DNA of 64,000 nucleotides from Haloterrigena salifodinae (lineage in GTDB: Archaea; Halobacteriota; Halobacteria; Halobacteriales; Natrialbaceae). The stretch spans positions 248,001 to 312,000 of the forward strand of contig NZ_RQWN01000001.1 in assembly GCF_003977755.1 (NCBI RefSeq), read 5' to 3'. A program made the position numbers and the translations under genes. Shown piece by piece: positions 46,186-54,821 of the stretch. Under the pieces are notes generated by a model. That model made no database searches, had not been told where the DNA came from, and saw nothing but the letters and a program-made list of their open reading frames with translations. Each line of letters begins with the position of its first letter. Position 1 is the first letter of the stretch.

Positions 46186-46381
46186 GGATAGAAAGTCAGT
46201 GTAGATAAGCAAGATAGTACCGCTCGTACACTAGCTCGCTAGCGCATCAGGGGCGCTACCGCTTATTCCAATATAGTTCGGAATCAGGCGCTTTCAGACT
46301 GGTTCTTCCTGCTACCTTCGCTACGACCATGCCAGACATCAGCGAGTGCTCCGGAACACTGTAGAGTGTTGGAACTACGTG
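46186..46381. other. Gap inside the integrated element
   Basis: About 200 bases without a reading frame of note. The sequence is of intermediate GC content and carries no clear repeat. Confidence 0.5.
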
Positions 46382-47191
46382 TTAGGCCTCCGGCAACATC
46401 GTCGGGTTAAGAGGCTTCGCCTCAGCACGGTAGTCCTCATAGAGTGATCTCGCCCACGAGACAACGGCTGGATCATCAGTTACCACCAACCCTTCAACTC
46501 CATTCTGGTCGTCCTCGCTCAACCAGAACCCGACTGTTCTATCGATTATATGAAAACTTATCGGAACGTCCCCATCGTATACAAGAACATCTCCTCTCTC
46601 CGCACGTGTCTGCCAGATTGGAATCTGTTTCGGCTCTGCGCCAAGGGTGTCGAACCAACTGGCTTCAATCACGGATTCAGTATCCAGTTGTCCCTGTACT
46701 GACTGATCGTGGATTAATTCCACAAACCGGCTGACGGCGAGTCGGGCAAGCGAACGCTTCTTGTTCGCAGCACGGATCCACTCCGCTAAGTAATCGAACG
46801 GCTTAACGGGATTCGTCTCGGTCGGCGTTATGATGTCGGCATCGCGGAGATAGCGGGGATCGAGTTCACGAGCAGGCGGCGGAAGGAATCGGATCATCTC
46901 TCCGAGATGCCGGATCCCTTTGACGGTCTGTAGGAAGTCGTGGAACTCGTTGGTCATGGTTTCTCCCATGTCCGTGAGTTCGTATTGACTGCCCTCTGAG
47001 TCGATCCACCCCCGTGATTCCCCCTTGGTGAGGATGCGAGAAACGGTTGACCGCGAGGCACCAGTCTGCTCTGCGAGGGCGCGACCTGTCGTCGGCCCAT
47101 CGGTGAGTACTTCGAAGACCTGTACACTATACGGCGAATTTGCGAAGATTTGAATCTCTTCCAGCGCCCCTCCCGTGTCAGATGTTGGCAT
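46382..47191 (-). CDS. Winged-helix transcriptional regulator (FilR1-like family)
   Basis: 269 residues from ATG 47191. Residues 10-75 are a winged helix: LEEIQIFANSPYSVQVFEVL, then SRSTVSRILTKGESRGWI as recognition helix and wing. The remainder (about 110-265) is a mixed domain resembling the middle/C-terminal part of archaeal FilR1-type regulators, ending in SLYEDYRAEAKPL. The gene at 48764 is a diverged paralogue with the same plan. Codon use is less GC-rich than in the core genes. Confidence 0.75.
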   Translation of the reverse strand: MPTSDTGGALEEIQIFANSPYSVQVFEVLTDGPTTGRALAEQTGASRSTVSRILTKGESRGWIDSEGSQYELTDMGETMTNEFHDFLQTVKGIRHLGEMIRFLPPPARELDPRYLRDADIITPTETNPVKPFDYLAEWIRAANKKRSLARLAVSRFVELIHDQSVQGQLDTESVIEASWFDTLGAEPKQIPIWQTRAERGDVLVYDGDVPISFHIIDRTVGFWLSEDDQNGVEGLVVTDDPAVVSWARSLYEDYRAEAKPLNPTMLPEA

Positions 47192-47502
47192 AAGCCACCA
47201 CCCCTCTATTTCGATTACTATCTCCACGGACTTGCTAATAGCTTGTGCAGGGGGTGGAAACCGTTGCAAGGTTTCGAAAACTTCTCAACGAATAGGGCTA
47301 TGAATAATACACTGGTATATGTTGCCGAAGGGCAAGGGATGAGAATGAACGATCGAGTACGAGGAATACCGAACCGAAGGACAGCCGAGACAAGTAATCA
47401 GGAATACGCCGATAAGATCGTTATCAAATAGATTGTAAGGGTTACAAACATGAGCCGACGCACGGTGTTACGAACCAGTGGATGGCGTATGAGGCTGTAA
47501 CA
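47192..47502. other. Divergent promoter region inside the element
   Basis: About 310 bases between the divergent regulator and DUF1330 genes. AT-rich patches such as AATAATACAC (near 47303) and TTATCAAATAG (near 47421) can serve the two promoters. No gene is supported here. Confidence 0.45.
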
Positions 47503-47976
47503 ATGACCAACGAGCCGAATCCAGATCATGTCTTGCGCCGAACGCTGTTGAAAGCGGGAGCAGTCATAATGGGCGCAGTCGAGATGCTCCCGCCTGCAAC
47601 AGCTAGTGGCAGTGGGGATGAGACGCAGACTGACGAAACGACCACAAGCGAACCTGCACAATCCCAGAAGGGGTATGTAATTACTGTTGAGAGGATAACC
47701 GACAGGGAGCGGTTTATGAACGAGTACCTCCCTGTTGCTGGAGAGAGAATTGAAGCGCATGGCGGAGAGGCGCTCGTTCTCTCATTTGATCCGACCGTGC
47801 TTGACGGTGAATGGGTTCATGATATGACGTCCGTCTTGGAATTCCCGTCCGTTCAAGCAGCGAAGGAGTGGTATGCCGATGACGCCTTACAAGAAGTCCG
47901 GCAGATTCGCCACGAGACTACCGCCTACTCCAATAAGATCGTCACCTCTCAGTACTCCCCTGAAGGTCGTGCGTAA
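47503..47976 (+). CDS. Tat-exported DUF1330 family protein
   Basis: 157 residues from ATG 47503. RRTLLKAGAVIMGAV is a twin-arginine signal, followed by a Thr/Ser/Glu-rich linker typical of haloarchaeal surface proteins. The folded part (about 58-150) shows the DUF1330 pattern: YVITVERITDRERFMNEYLP, SFDPTVLDGEW and SVQAAKEWYADDALQEVRQIR. DUF1330 is a ferredoxin-like ABM-type fold usually found in the cytoplasm; an exported version is unusual. It is divergent from the regulator at 46382. Confidence 0.78.
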   Translation: MTNEPNPDHVLRRTLLKAGAVIMGAVEMLPPATASGSGDETQTDETTTSEPAQSQKGYVITVERITDRERFMNEYLPVAGERIEAHGGEALVLSFDPTVLDGEWVHDMTSVLEFPSVQAAKEWYADDALQEVRQIRHETTAYSNKIVTSQYSPEGRA

Positions 47977-48210
47977 GGAATATCATCTTCTTTCCTCCCG
48001 GTAAATCGGAAGCATTCTCTCCATGTGATGTGGTAGAGAATTCCCAGAAGGGGTGTGACTTCACTGAACACCACCATATCTCCTCTCCGATACATTTGCC
48101 TGTCCAGTACGATGTTCCTGCCCTACACTGCACAGGACTTTCGTGATCCGTTTCAAAAAGGAACCACATGCCGATTATTCTCAAATGATTAGCTGTCCAT
48201 TCCAAACTCC

Positions 48211-48393
48211 TCACGTCTCAATTGGCGCTTTTCTGCCTCTGTACGCTTCGTAGTGCTCTTCCATCGTCCGGACTGACATATCTACCCGATCTGCGACTAA
48301 CTCTCTCCGGTGGCCTTCATCCAGTAAGTACGTCACGCTGGATCGACGGAGATCACGTGGCGCGATAGAGCTTGGGCAGCGTGCGGCGTGCAA
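48211..48393 (-). pseudogene. C-terminal fragment of a tyrosine recombinase (integrase)
   Basis: The frame reads APRDLRRSSVTYLLDEGHRR, ELVADRVDMSV, MEEHYEAYRG. This matches the last catalytic part of haloarchaeal integrases: an H-x-x-R-type box in which the His is Arg (PRDLR), then the region ending in the nucleophile tyrosine (HY). The N-terminal two thirds are missing. It lies just inside the right copy of the element's direct repeat, where an integrase gene is expected. Confidence 0.7.
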
Positions 48394-48496
48394 TCGCGTT
48401 GTGGCTTCGCAGCCGGTGATTTCACGGCTATGTTGAACACTTGCGTGTGTAGTCGCATGGGCGCGTTATTTGGTTACGACGAGCGCGTTGCTCGGA

Positions 48497-48583
48497 AAAT
48501 TGTTACGGGAGATTTGAACTACGCCGAGTCGCGCGCAGCGAACGCGAGTGAGCGAGCACGTCTCGGCGTAGTTCAAATCTGCC
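48497..48583. repeat. Direct repeat, right copy, with 18-bp perfect inverted repeat
   Basis: 87 bases nearly identical to 45749-45834. Arms GATTTGAACTACGCCGAG (48511-48528) and CTCGGCGTAGTTCAAATC (48562-48579) are perfectly complementary over 18 bases with a 33-base spacer. The match with the tRNA side stops after CTGCC. It marks the right limit of the decayed element. Confidence 0.8.
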
Positions 48584-48763
48584 TCCGCTCTCTTGTTCAA
48601 CTCGAGCAAACACGCTCTTCGACCGCACCAGAACTGTCCAGTCCGCCACTCGAGCGTGAAGAGCGATCGCAGTGCGGGACCACGACCGCTCGGGGACCCG
48701 TTTGGAGATGCCGTAAGGACGCCCTACTGGAACAGCTATACCTCCAGCGTGCGTACTTCACCC

Positions 48764-49570
48764 ATGACACACAGCACCACTGACGAGCCGCTCGAGGAGA
48801 TCGAGTTCCTCGCGCGGTCGGAACACCGCGTCGCCGTGCTCGAGGCGCTGGCCGAGCGGCCGACGAGTCGAGCCGCGCTCCGGACGAAGACGGGAGCATC
48901 GGCGTCGACGATCGGACGGACGCTGCGCGCGTTCGACGAACGCAACTGGATCAGACGGGACGGGGACCGGTACGAAGCGACGCAGTTGGGTGCGTTCGTC
49001 GCGGCCGGACTGCGGGAGCTGCTCGCCCGGCTCGAGACCGAGCGGGCGCTCCGTGACAGCTGGCAGTTTCTCCCGGAGGAGAGCGGGTTCACCGTCGAGA
49101 TGGCTAGCCGTGCGGTCGTGACGGCCGCCGAGCCCGAGGCCCCGTACCGGCCGGTGAACAGATTCGCGGCGCTGCTCGAGCGGACGAACCGGTTCCGGTT
49201 CGTCGGCGCCGACATCGCCCTGCTCGAGCCCTGCAAGGACGAACTTCGGCGGTTGATCGTCGACGGCATGGAAGCGGAAATCGTCGATCCGCCGGGCGTC
49301 GCCGAATACATCCTCTCAAACTACCGGGAACACTGCTCGGCCGCCCTCGAGAGCGGGAACCTCTCGATCAGCGTGCACGACGACGTGCCGCCCTGCGGCG
49401 TCAGTCTCTTCGACGACCGGATCGCCGTCAGTTGCTACGATCCGGACAGCGGGATGGTTCGGCTGTTGATCGACACCGACGCGCCGGCGGCGCGCGACTG
49501 GGCGGAATCGACGTTCGCGTCCTACCGACGCGACGCCCGGCCGCTCGCGCTCGAGCCGGTGGTCGGATAG
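48764..49570 (+). CDS. Winged-helix transcriptional regulator (FilR1-like), chromosomal paralogue
   Basis: 268 residues from ATG 48764 (TATA-like AGCTATACC near 48733). LEEIEFLARSEHRVAVLEAL and SASTIGRTLRAFDERNWI form the winged helix; the C-terminal domain ends STFASYRRDARPL, parallel to the element-borne gene at 46382. The two share layout and many residues but differ strongly in codon use; this one is high-GC. The ligand is unknown. Confidence 0.78.
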   Translation: MTHSTTDEPLEEIEFLARSEHRVAVLEALAERPTSRAALRTKTGASASTIGRTLRAFDERNWIRRDGDRYEATQLGAFVAAGLRELLARLETERALRDSWQFLPEESGFTVEMASRAVVTAAEPEAPYRPVNRFAALLERTNRFRFVGADIALLEPCKDELRRLIVDGMEAEIVDPPGVAEYILSNYREHCSAALESGNLSISVHDDVPPCGVSLFDDRIAVSCYDPDSGMVRLLIDTDAPAARDWAESTFASYRRDARPLALEPVVG

Positions 49571-49751
49571 TTCGGCCCCGCCGTCGCAGTGAGCGTCCAG
49601 CCGCGATGGTGCGAGGGGCGGCCGGGTCGCCGGCTTGCAGCCGGTGACTGCCGTGCATCGTCTGCACGGCTGTCATCCGCTGCCCGAAACCCGCTAGATG
49701 CCTCCATAGGTCTACGCAGTGTACGCTCTTTCGAGGAGGCGAAACCAAACC

Positions 49752-49964
49752 ATGGCAGACACACACCAAAGCGACGAGAAACTGACGGCCCTGGAAGTAG
49801 CGTGCGATACCGAAGTATCGGGCTGCGTCTTCCGCATGCGGACGGAGGTGGACAACCGGGACCGATTGCTCGAAATCACGCGCGACCACGTCAGCGAACA
49901 GCACGGCACGGAGTACTCCCTCGAGGAGATCAACGACCGGCACGTGACCGAAGTCGAGGTCTGA
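49752..49964 (+). CDS. DUF1059 family small protein
   Basis: 70 residues from ATG 49752. VACDTEVSGCVFRMRTEVDN, two cysteines eight apart, and a helix ending in LLEITRDHVSEQH match DUF1059, a small family of unknown function. Acidic as expected. It precedes a membrane-protein gene by 37 bases on the same strand. Confidence 0.82.
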   Translation: MADTHQSDEKLTALEVACDTEVSGCVFRMRTEVDNRDRLLEITRDHVSEQHGTEYSLEEINDRHVTEVEV

Positions 49965-50001
49965 ACCGGCACGAGACAACACACGACGGCCCGATCTGAC
50001 T

Positions 50002-50541
50002 ATGAGCACAGACCAAGCGACTGTCGACCACCACGAGACCGATTACGAACTCGGACGCAGCGTGCGGACCGGAGCGCTCCTGATGGCGCTCGCCGGCGTC
50101 GCGTTCGTCGGCTACGGGGTCGTGTTCCTCGCCAGGACGTTCTTCGGCACCGGCTTCGAGCTCGGCGTCGCGACCCTCAACGGCATCACGCCGGCGGAAC
50201 TGAACGCGATCGATCCGGCGATCATGCACTACATCAATCACCTCCACGTCGCGACCGCGGCGTTCATCATCGCGACCGGGATCGCCGTCGCGGCGCTGGC
50301 GTGGTACGGCGTTCGCGCCGGCCTGCTGTGGGCGTGGGCGACGGCGGTCGTCGCCGCCGTGACCGGCCTGGCGCTCGCGCTTCCGATGCACTACATGGAC
50401 CTCTTCGCGCACGAGTGGCTGACCCACCTCGGACCGATCTACCTCGCGACGATCGTGTTCGTGGCGGGCGCCGCGCTCGCGTTCCGGGGACTGCGAGCCG
50501 ATCCGCAGTTGTCGGATCCCGGCGACGACGCCGGAGTCTAG
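50002..50541 (+). CDS. Four-helix membrane protein
   Basis: 179 residues. Helices at about 22-44, 78-102, 106-128 and 140-162. Histidines flank the membrane (HYINHLH and HYMDLFAHEWLTH), which could bind metal or haem. No named family is recognised. It may be co-transcribed with the DUF1059 gene. Confidence 0.65.
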   Translation: MSTDQATVDHHETDYELGRSVRTGALLMALAGVAFVGYGVVFLARTFFGTGFELGVATLNGITPAELNAIDPAIMHYINHLHVATAAFIIATGIAVAALAWYGVRAGLLWAWATAVVAAVTGLALALPMHYMDLFAHEWLTHLGPIYLATIVFVAGAALAFRGLRADPQLSDPGDDAGV

Positions 50542-50659
50542 GGGTCCGGTACGAATTTTCGACGGCGGTTCACCGCTTCGTCCGCCCGCGAATTCGGCTC
50601 ACTCGACCCCGGACGGATTCAGGCTCAACCGCTTTTCGTCCTGCGACCGAACGAACCGT

Positions 50660-51688
50660 ATGGACGGTCCGTTCTCGAGGGATACGCTTCGCGGGCGAAC
50701 CGGTGAAAACCCCGTCGCACACTGGTTCTTGCTCGATGCGAACCGATGGGTGTTGGCTGGGCTACTGTCCGCCGTGGCCTTCGCTACGTTCGTCGTTCTC
50801 GGCACAATATCGCTTCCGATGCGGGAGATGATGGACAGCGGCACGCCCATCGACACGGCGTTTCAGGCGCTGATCGCCGCGGTTCTCACCGGCGTGACGC
50901 TCGTCGTCTCGATCAACCAGCTCGTGCTCTCCCAGGAACTCGGGCGGCTCGGCGACCAGCACACGTGGATGAACGAGGCGATGGCCTACCGCCACGACGT
51001 CGAGGAACTGTTCGGATCGGTCGGACCGCCTGATCCCGCGCAATTCCTGCAGGCGCTCGTGCAGACCAGCAGCGACCGCGCCGAAGCGCTTCGCGAGGCC
51101 GTCGCCGACACCGACGACGAGATCCTTCGGCAACGGACCGACCGACTGGTCGAGAACGTCTGCCGGAACTCCGATGAGATCGAGTCCCAACTCGAGACGT
51201 CCCAGTTCGGCGAGTTCGGCGTCCTTCGATCTGGACTGAACTACAACTACTCCTGGAAGATCTACGCGGTCCGTCGGCTGCGCGACGAGCACGGCGACAG
51301 CCTCGACGACGACCAACTGGCGGCGTTCGACGAGTTGATTGACAGTCTACGGCTGTTCGGGCCGGCCCTCGAGCACTTCAAGTCGCTGTACTTCCAGTGG
51401 GAACTCGTCCACCTCACGCGATCGATGCTCTACTCGGGGCTACCGGGCGTCGTCGCCGCGACGGCGACGGTGCTGTATCTCGATCCCGAACTGGTTCAGG
51501 GAACGATCCTCGGTGTCGATACCATGGTGTGGCTCGTGGGCGCCAGCGCGACGATCACCCTCGTTCCGTTCTTCCTGCTGACGACCTACGTTCTTCGAAT
51601 CGCGACGATATCGAAGCGGACCGGCTCGCTCGGCCCGTTCATCCTCCGCCGCGCGGAACGGACGGAGGCGATCGACTGGGACGAATAA
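50660..51688 (+). CDS. Polytopic membrane protein with large cytoplasmic helical domain
   Basis: 342 residues. Two helices (about 30-52 and 68-90), then a 170-residue soluble helical part, then two more helices (about 262-282 and 287-312). The plan (two helices, coiled region, two helices) recalls bestrophin-like or DUF4239-type channels, but I see no diagnostic motif. Located between unrelated genes. Confidence 0.6.
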   Translation: MDGPFSRDTLRGRTGENPVAHWFLLDANRWVLAGLLSAVAFATFVVLGTISLPMREMMDSGTPIDTAFQALIAAVLTGVTLVVSINQLVLSQELGRLGDQHTWMNEAMAYRHDVEELFGSVGPPDPAQFLQALVQTSSDRAEALREAVADTDDEILRQRTDRLVENVCRNSDEIESQLETSQFGEFGVLRSGLNYNYSWKIYAVRRLRDEHGDSLDDDQLAAFDELIDSLRLFGPALEHFKSLYFQWELVHLTRSMLYSGLPGVVAATATVLYLDPELVQGTILGVDTMVWLVGASATITLVPFFLLTTYVLRIATISKRTGSLGPFILRRAERTEAIDWDE

Positions 51689-51851
51689 CTGCATCGACGT
51701 CCGGCCGCCGATTCGAACTCGAGCGTCGAAGTCGGCGGGAACTCCCGATCGAAACGACGGAAGCGCGGGCGAACCACTCGAGTGGTGCTACCGAGACACA
51801 GTGACCTCGCCGATCGAACGGTAGAAAAGTCCGAATCGACTCGAGGGTCGT

Positions 51852-52760
51852 ATGGAACTGTTCGTCCGGTTGTCGGGATTGTTGGTCGTGCTCCTGCTGG
51901 GAGCCGGGCTCCGAACGACGGGGCTGCTCGACGCCCGACGGACGACGCGGTTGAACGCGGTCGCCTACTACGTCGCCCTGCCGGCGCTGATCTTCGTCTC
52001 GACGTACGATCGAGCGATCGGCGAGTTGCTCTCGCTGACGCTGCTGGGTGGCTTGCTGTTCGTGCTGTTCGCGACGGTCGGGCTGGCGTGGCTCGTTCAC
52101 CGCAACCAGGGGTCGATCGGCCGGCGGAGCGTGGCGGTCGTCCAGTCGTACCACTCGAATCTCGGCTATCTCGGCCTGCCCCTGGTCGCAGCGACGTTCG
52201 ACGCCGAGGTGACCGCGACCGCGAGCGTCGTTCTGGGCGTCGTCACGCTGACCCAGTTGCCCCTGTCGGTCCTCCTCCTCTCGATGCTCAACGGGGCCGA
52301 CGCCGCGCTTGGCGACGAACTGCTGGGGCTGGCGAAAAACCCCGTCCTGGGGTCGCTGATCGCCGGACTCGCCGTCGGCTCGCTGGGGATCACGCTTCCC
52401 GGGCCGGCCGCGACCGGCCTCGACCTCCTCGGTTCGGTCGCCCTCCCGCTGGCCCTCCTCTGTGTCGGCGCGTCACTCGAGGTTGATCTCCCGTCGATCG
52501 ATCTCGGCGCGACCGGGTCCGTCATCGGGCTGAAAATCGTCTGTATGCCCGCGCTCGCGTGGGCCGTCTTCTCGGTACTCGCCGTCGACGCGGCGACGTT
52601 CACCGCGGCGGTCGTCATGCTCGGAACGCCGACGGCCGTCTCGACGTTCGTCTTCGCGGCCGAACTCGGCGGCGACGAGGAGTTCGCGTCGCTGAACGTC
52701 TTCGCGACGACGCTGGTCTCGATGCTGACCCTGTTCGTGCTGATCACGCTCGTGAGCTAG
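51852..52760 (+). CDS. AEC family (auxin efflux carrier-like) transporter
   Basis: 302 residues with about ten helices in two inverted halves. N-terminal RTTGLLDARRTTRLNAVAYYVALPALIF and the half-site YHSNLGYLGLPLVAATF, then VCMPALAWAVF and GTPTAVSTFVFAAELGG in the second half, are the AEC family signatures. Substrates in prokaryotes include malate and other organic acids; the local genes give no hint. Confidence 0.88.
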   Translation: MELFVRLSGLLVVLLLGAGLRTTGLLDARRTTRLNAVAYYVALPALIFVSTYDRAIGELLSLTLLGGLLFVLFATVGLAWLVHRNQGSIGRRSVAVVQSYHSNLGYLGLPLVAATFDAEVTATASVVLGVVTLTQLPLSVLLLSMLNGADAALGDELLGLAKNPVLGSLIAGLAVGSLGITLPGPAATGLDLLGSVALPLALLCVGASLEVDLPSIDLGATGSVIGLKIVCMPALAWAVFSVLAVDAATFTAAVVMLGTPTAVSTFVFAAELGGDEEFASLNVFATTLVSMLTLFVLITLVS

Positions 52761-52872
52761 GCCCACTCGAGCGTGGCGCGGTCGAACGACCTACTGGGAG
52801 ACTCGAGAACGGCGAACGTGAGCGTTCGAACACTCGGAGAACGGAACCGATTGATCGCTGCGATCCCGACGG

Positions 52873-53835
52873 CTAGCCGCCGAAGAACCGCTTGATCCGA
52901 CCGAGCAAGCCCGGCGAGTCGTCGCCGTCCGCGTCGTCGTCGCTCGAGTCCTCGCCGGCTCCGACCGACCCCGCGAGCGGGCCAGTATCGTCGGGAACGT
53001 CGGGTGCACCGTTGCTTCCAGCCGCGGACGTCGTCGCTGCCTGGGTTTCTTCCAAGTCGTCCATCGAGAGTTCGATCTCGTCGACGTCGGGCGTGGACTC
53101 GCGTCCCTCGCCCGCTTCGGCGGCCCGGACGTCCGCCCCGGTGACGGCGCCGTCCTCGATGCGGGCGGCCAGTTCCTCGAGGGAGGCGTCGTCGTCCGAG
53201 AGATCCTCGAGCGACGCAGCGTCGTCTGGGAGGTCCTCGAGCGACGTCGCGGCGGAGTCGATCGACGACTCGTCGGTACTGCTCCCGGTCGTGCTCGCGG
53301 AGTCCGTCGTCCTCGCAGCGTCGGTCACGTCGGCGGACGCAGCCGTTTCGATCGACTCGATCGGGTCCGCCGATTCCGCTACCGAGCCGACGGCGACTTC
53401 GTCGGTTCCTCGCTCGTCGGTCGACGGGATCTCTTCCTCGTCGAACGCGGTCGTGACGTCGCCGTCCGTCTCGGTCGGCCCGTCCGCTGTCGCGGCCGTT
53501 TCGTCGTCCGCTTCCGTCGTGCTATCGGTCGGTTCGCTCGGCGCCGATGCAGCCGTCGGTTCGTCGGCCGCCGACGCGGCGTCGTCCGGCTCGGATTCGT
53601 TCCCTGCTCCCGTCGGCTCGTCCCCGTCCGTCGCGTCCTCGTCTGCGTCCGCCGACCCGGATTTCGTCGCGTCGAGCGAGTCGAGGATGTCGTCGACGCT
53701 CTGGTCGGAGACGATCCGCTGCGGGCCGCCGCCCGGCTCGAGGCTTCCGCTCGAGGCGCCGGCGTCGTCGACCGACTCGCTCGAGTCGGAGGCCGAATCG
53801 GCCGCGGAGGGTTGGTTCGAAGACTGGTCACTCAT
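52873..53835 (-). CDS. Long acidic low-complexity protein
   Basis: 320 residues from ATG 53835. Almost entirely Asp, Glu, Ser, Thr and Ala in short imperfect repeats such as SLEDLPDDAASLEDLSDDDA. The last 12 residues (LLGRIKRFFGG) form a basic amphipathic helix that may touch the membrane. RIVSDQSVDDILDSLD near residue 40 is the only other part that looks structured. The function is unknown; a disordered scaffold is the likeliest guess. It follows the YihY gene on the same strand. Confidence 0.65.
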   Translation of the reverse strand: MSDQSSNQPSAADSASDSSESVDDAGASSGSLEPGGGPQRIVSDQSVDDILDSLDATKSGSADADEDATDGDEPTGAGNESEPDDAASAADEPTAASAPSEPTDSTTEADDETAATADGPTETDGDVTTAFDEEEIPSTDERGTDEVAVGSVAESADPIESIETAASADVTDAARTTDSASTTGSSTDESSIDSAATSLEDLPDDAASLEDLSDDDASLEELAARIEDGAVTGADVRAAEAGEGRESTPDVDEIELSMDDLEETQAATTSAAGSNGAPDVPDDTGPLAGSVGAGEDSSDDDADGDDSPGLLGRIKRFFGG

Positions 53836-53914
53836 TGTGGAGGTCTGGCCGTGCCGAGACCATAATCTTTCCCCCCTGTGGTCGGTGCGGCGTCCGGCGC
53901 CGGCGGCCGAGTCG

Positions 53915-54697
53915 TCACTCTGCCAGCGGCGGCTCCGAGAGGACGACGTTGAGCACTGCGCCGAAGAGGATGAGCATGCCGGCGAAGTAGAGCCAGGTGA
54001 CGAACAGCAAGACGGCACCGACGGCGCCGTAGGCCTGGTACTGGCCGGCGTTGGATGCGTACAGCTGAAAACCGGCCTGCAGGATCGTCCAGCCGACCGC
54101 GGCGAAGGCGGCGCCGGGGAGTACGTCGGCAAACGCGACGGAAATCGGCGGCAACACGTAGTAGATCGGTAGAAATACGAGGACGAGCCCGATCAGTAGC
54201 GTCAGCCAGCTCAGGACGCCGGCGAAGGGGAGTACTTTGGCGGCGAAGCCGACGATCCATCCGATCACGATCATCAGTCCCATCGCGCCCGCGCCCGCGA
54301 CGATGACGACGAGGCCGTCCCTGAGCTGGTCGACCAGCGACTCGTCGACGACCTCGCCGTAGACCTTGTTGAAGGCGAGGCTGAGCCCGCGAAAGACCTT
54401 CAGCGCGCCCCAGACCGAGACGGCGAGCGCGACGACGGTCGCCTGCGCGCGGCCGGATTCGGTCGTCAACGCGTCGGTGACCAGCTCCTCGCCCGCCGCC
54501 GGGAGGAAGTCGCCGGCGACCGTGATCAACCGCTGGGCGGCGTCCTCGCCGCCGAGCAGCGACCCGACGACGAGCGCGAGCAACACCAGCGGGATCAGCG
54601 AAACGAACGCGTAGTACGCGACGGCGGCCGCGAGAAAGGAAACGTCGCGGTCGCTCGCCGTTCGATAGACTGCAGTGAGCGTCTCTCGAGCGTCCAT
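53915..54697 (-). CDS. YihY/BrkB family membrane protein
   Basis: 260 residues with six helices. VSFLAAAVAYYAFVSLIPL at the N-terminus, VWGALKVFRGLSLAFNKVYG in the middle and GAVLLFVTWLYFAGMLILFGA near the end are the landmarks of the YihY/BrkB family (once thought to be RNase BN). Role uncertain; transport or envelope function is proposed. Confidence 0.88.
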   Translation of the reverse strand: MDARETLTAVYRTASDRDVSFLAAAVAYYAFVSLIPLVLLALVVGSLLGGEDAAQRLITVAGDFLPAAGEELVTDALTTESGRAQATVVALAVSVWGALKVFRGLSLAFNKVYGEVVDESLVDQLRDGLVVIVAGAGAMGLMIVIGWIVGFAAKVLPFAGVLSWLTLLIGLVLVFLPIYYVLPPISVAFADVLPGAAFAAVGWTILQAGFQLYASNAGQYQAYGAVGAVLLFVTWLYFAGMLILFGAVLNVVLSEPPLAE

Positions 54698-54821
54698 ACC
54701 GGACCGAGAACGGCCGCGGGTAAATGACTATCAGTCCACCGTAGTTTCAGAATCGCTGTTCGGTTCGCCGGATGAGAGGTCGGCCCGTACGCTCGCTCCG
54801 ATTGCGGCTCGCTCCCGGCCG

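Noticed and set aside
47942-48214. 90-codon minus-strand frame inside the decayed element
   Set aside because: Cys/Trp-rich unrelated product overlapping the DUF1330 gene end; no promoter or homology sign.
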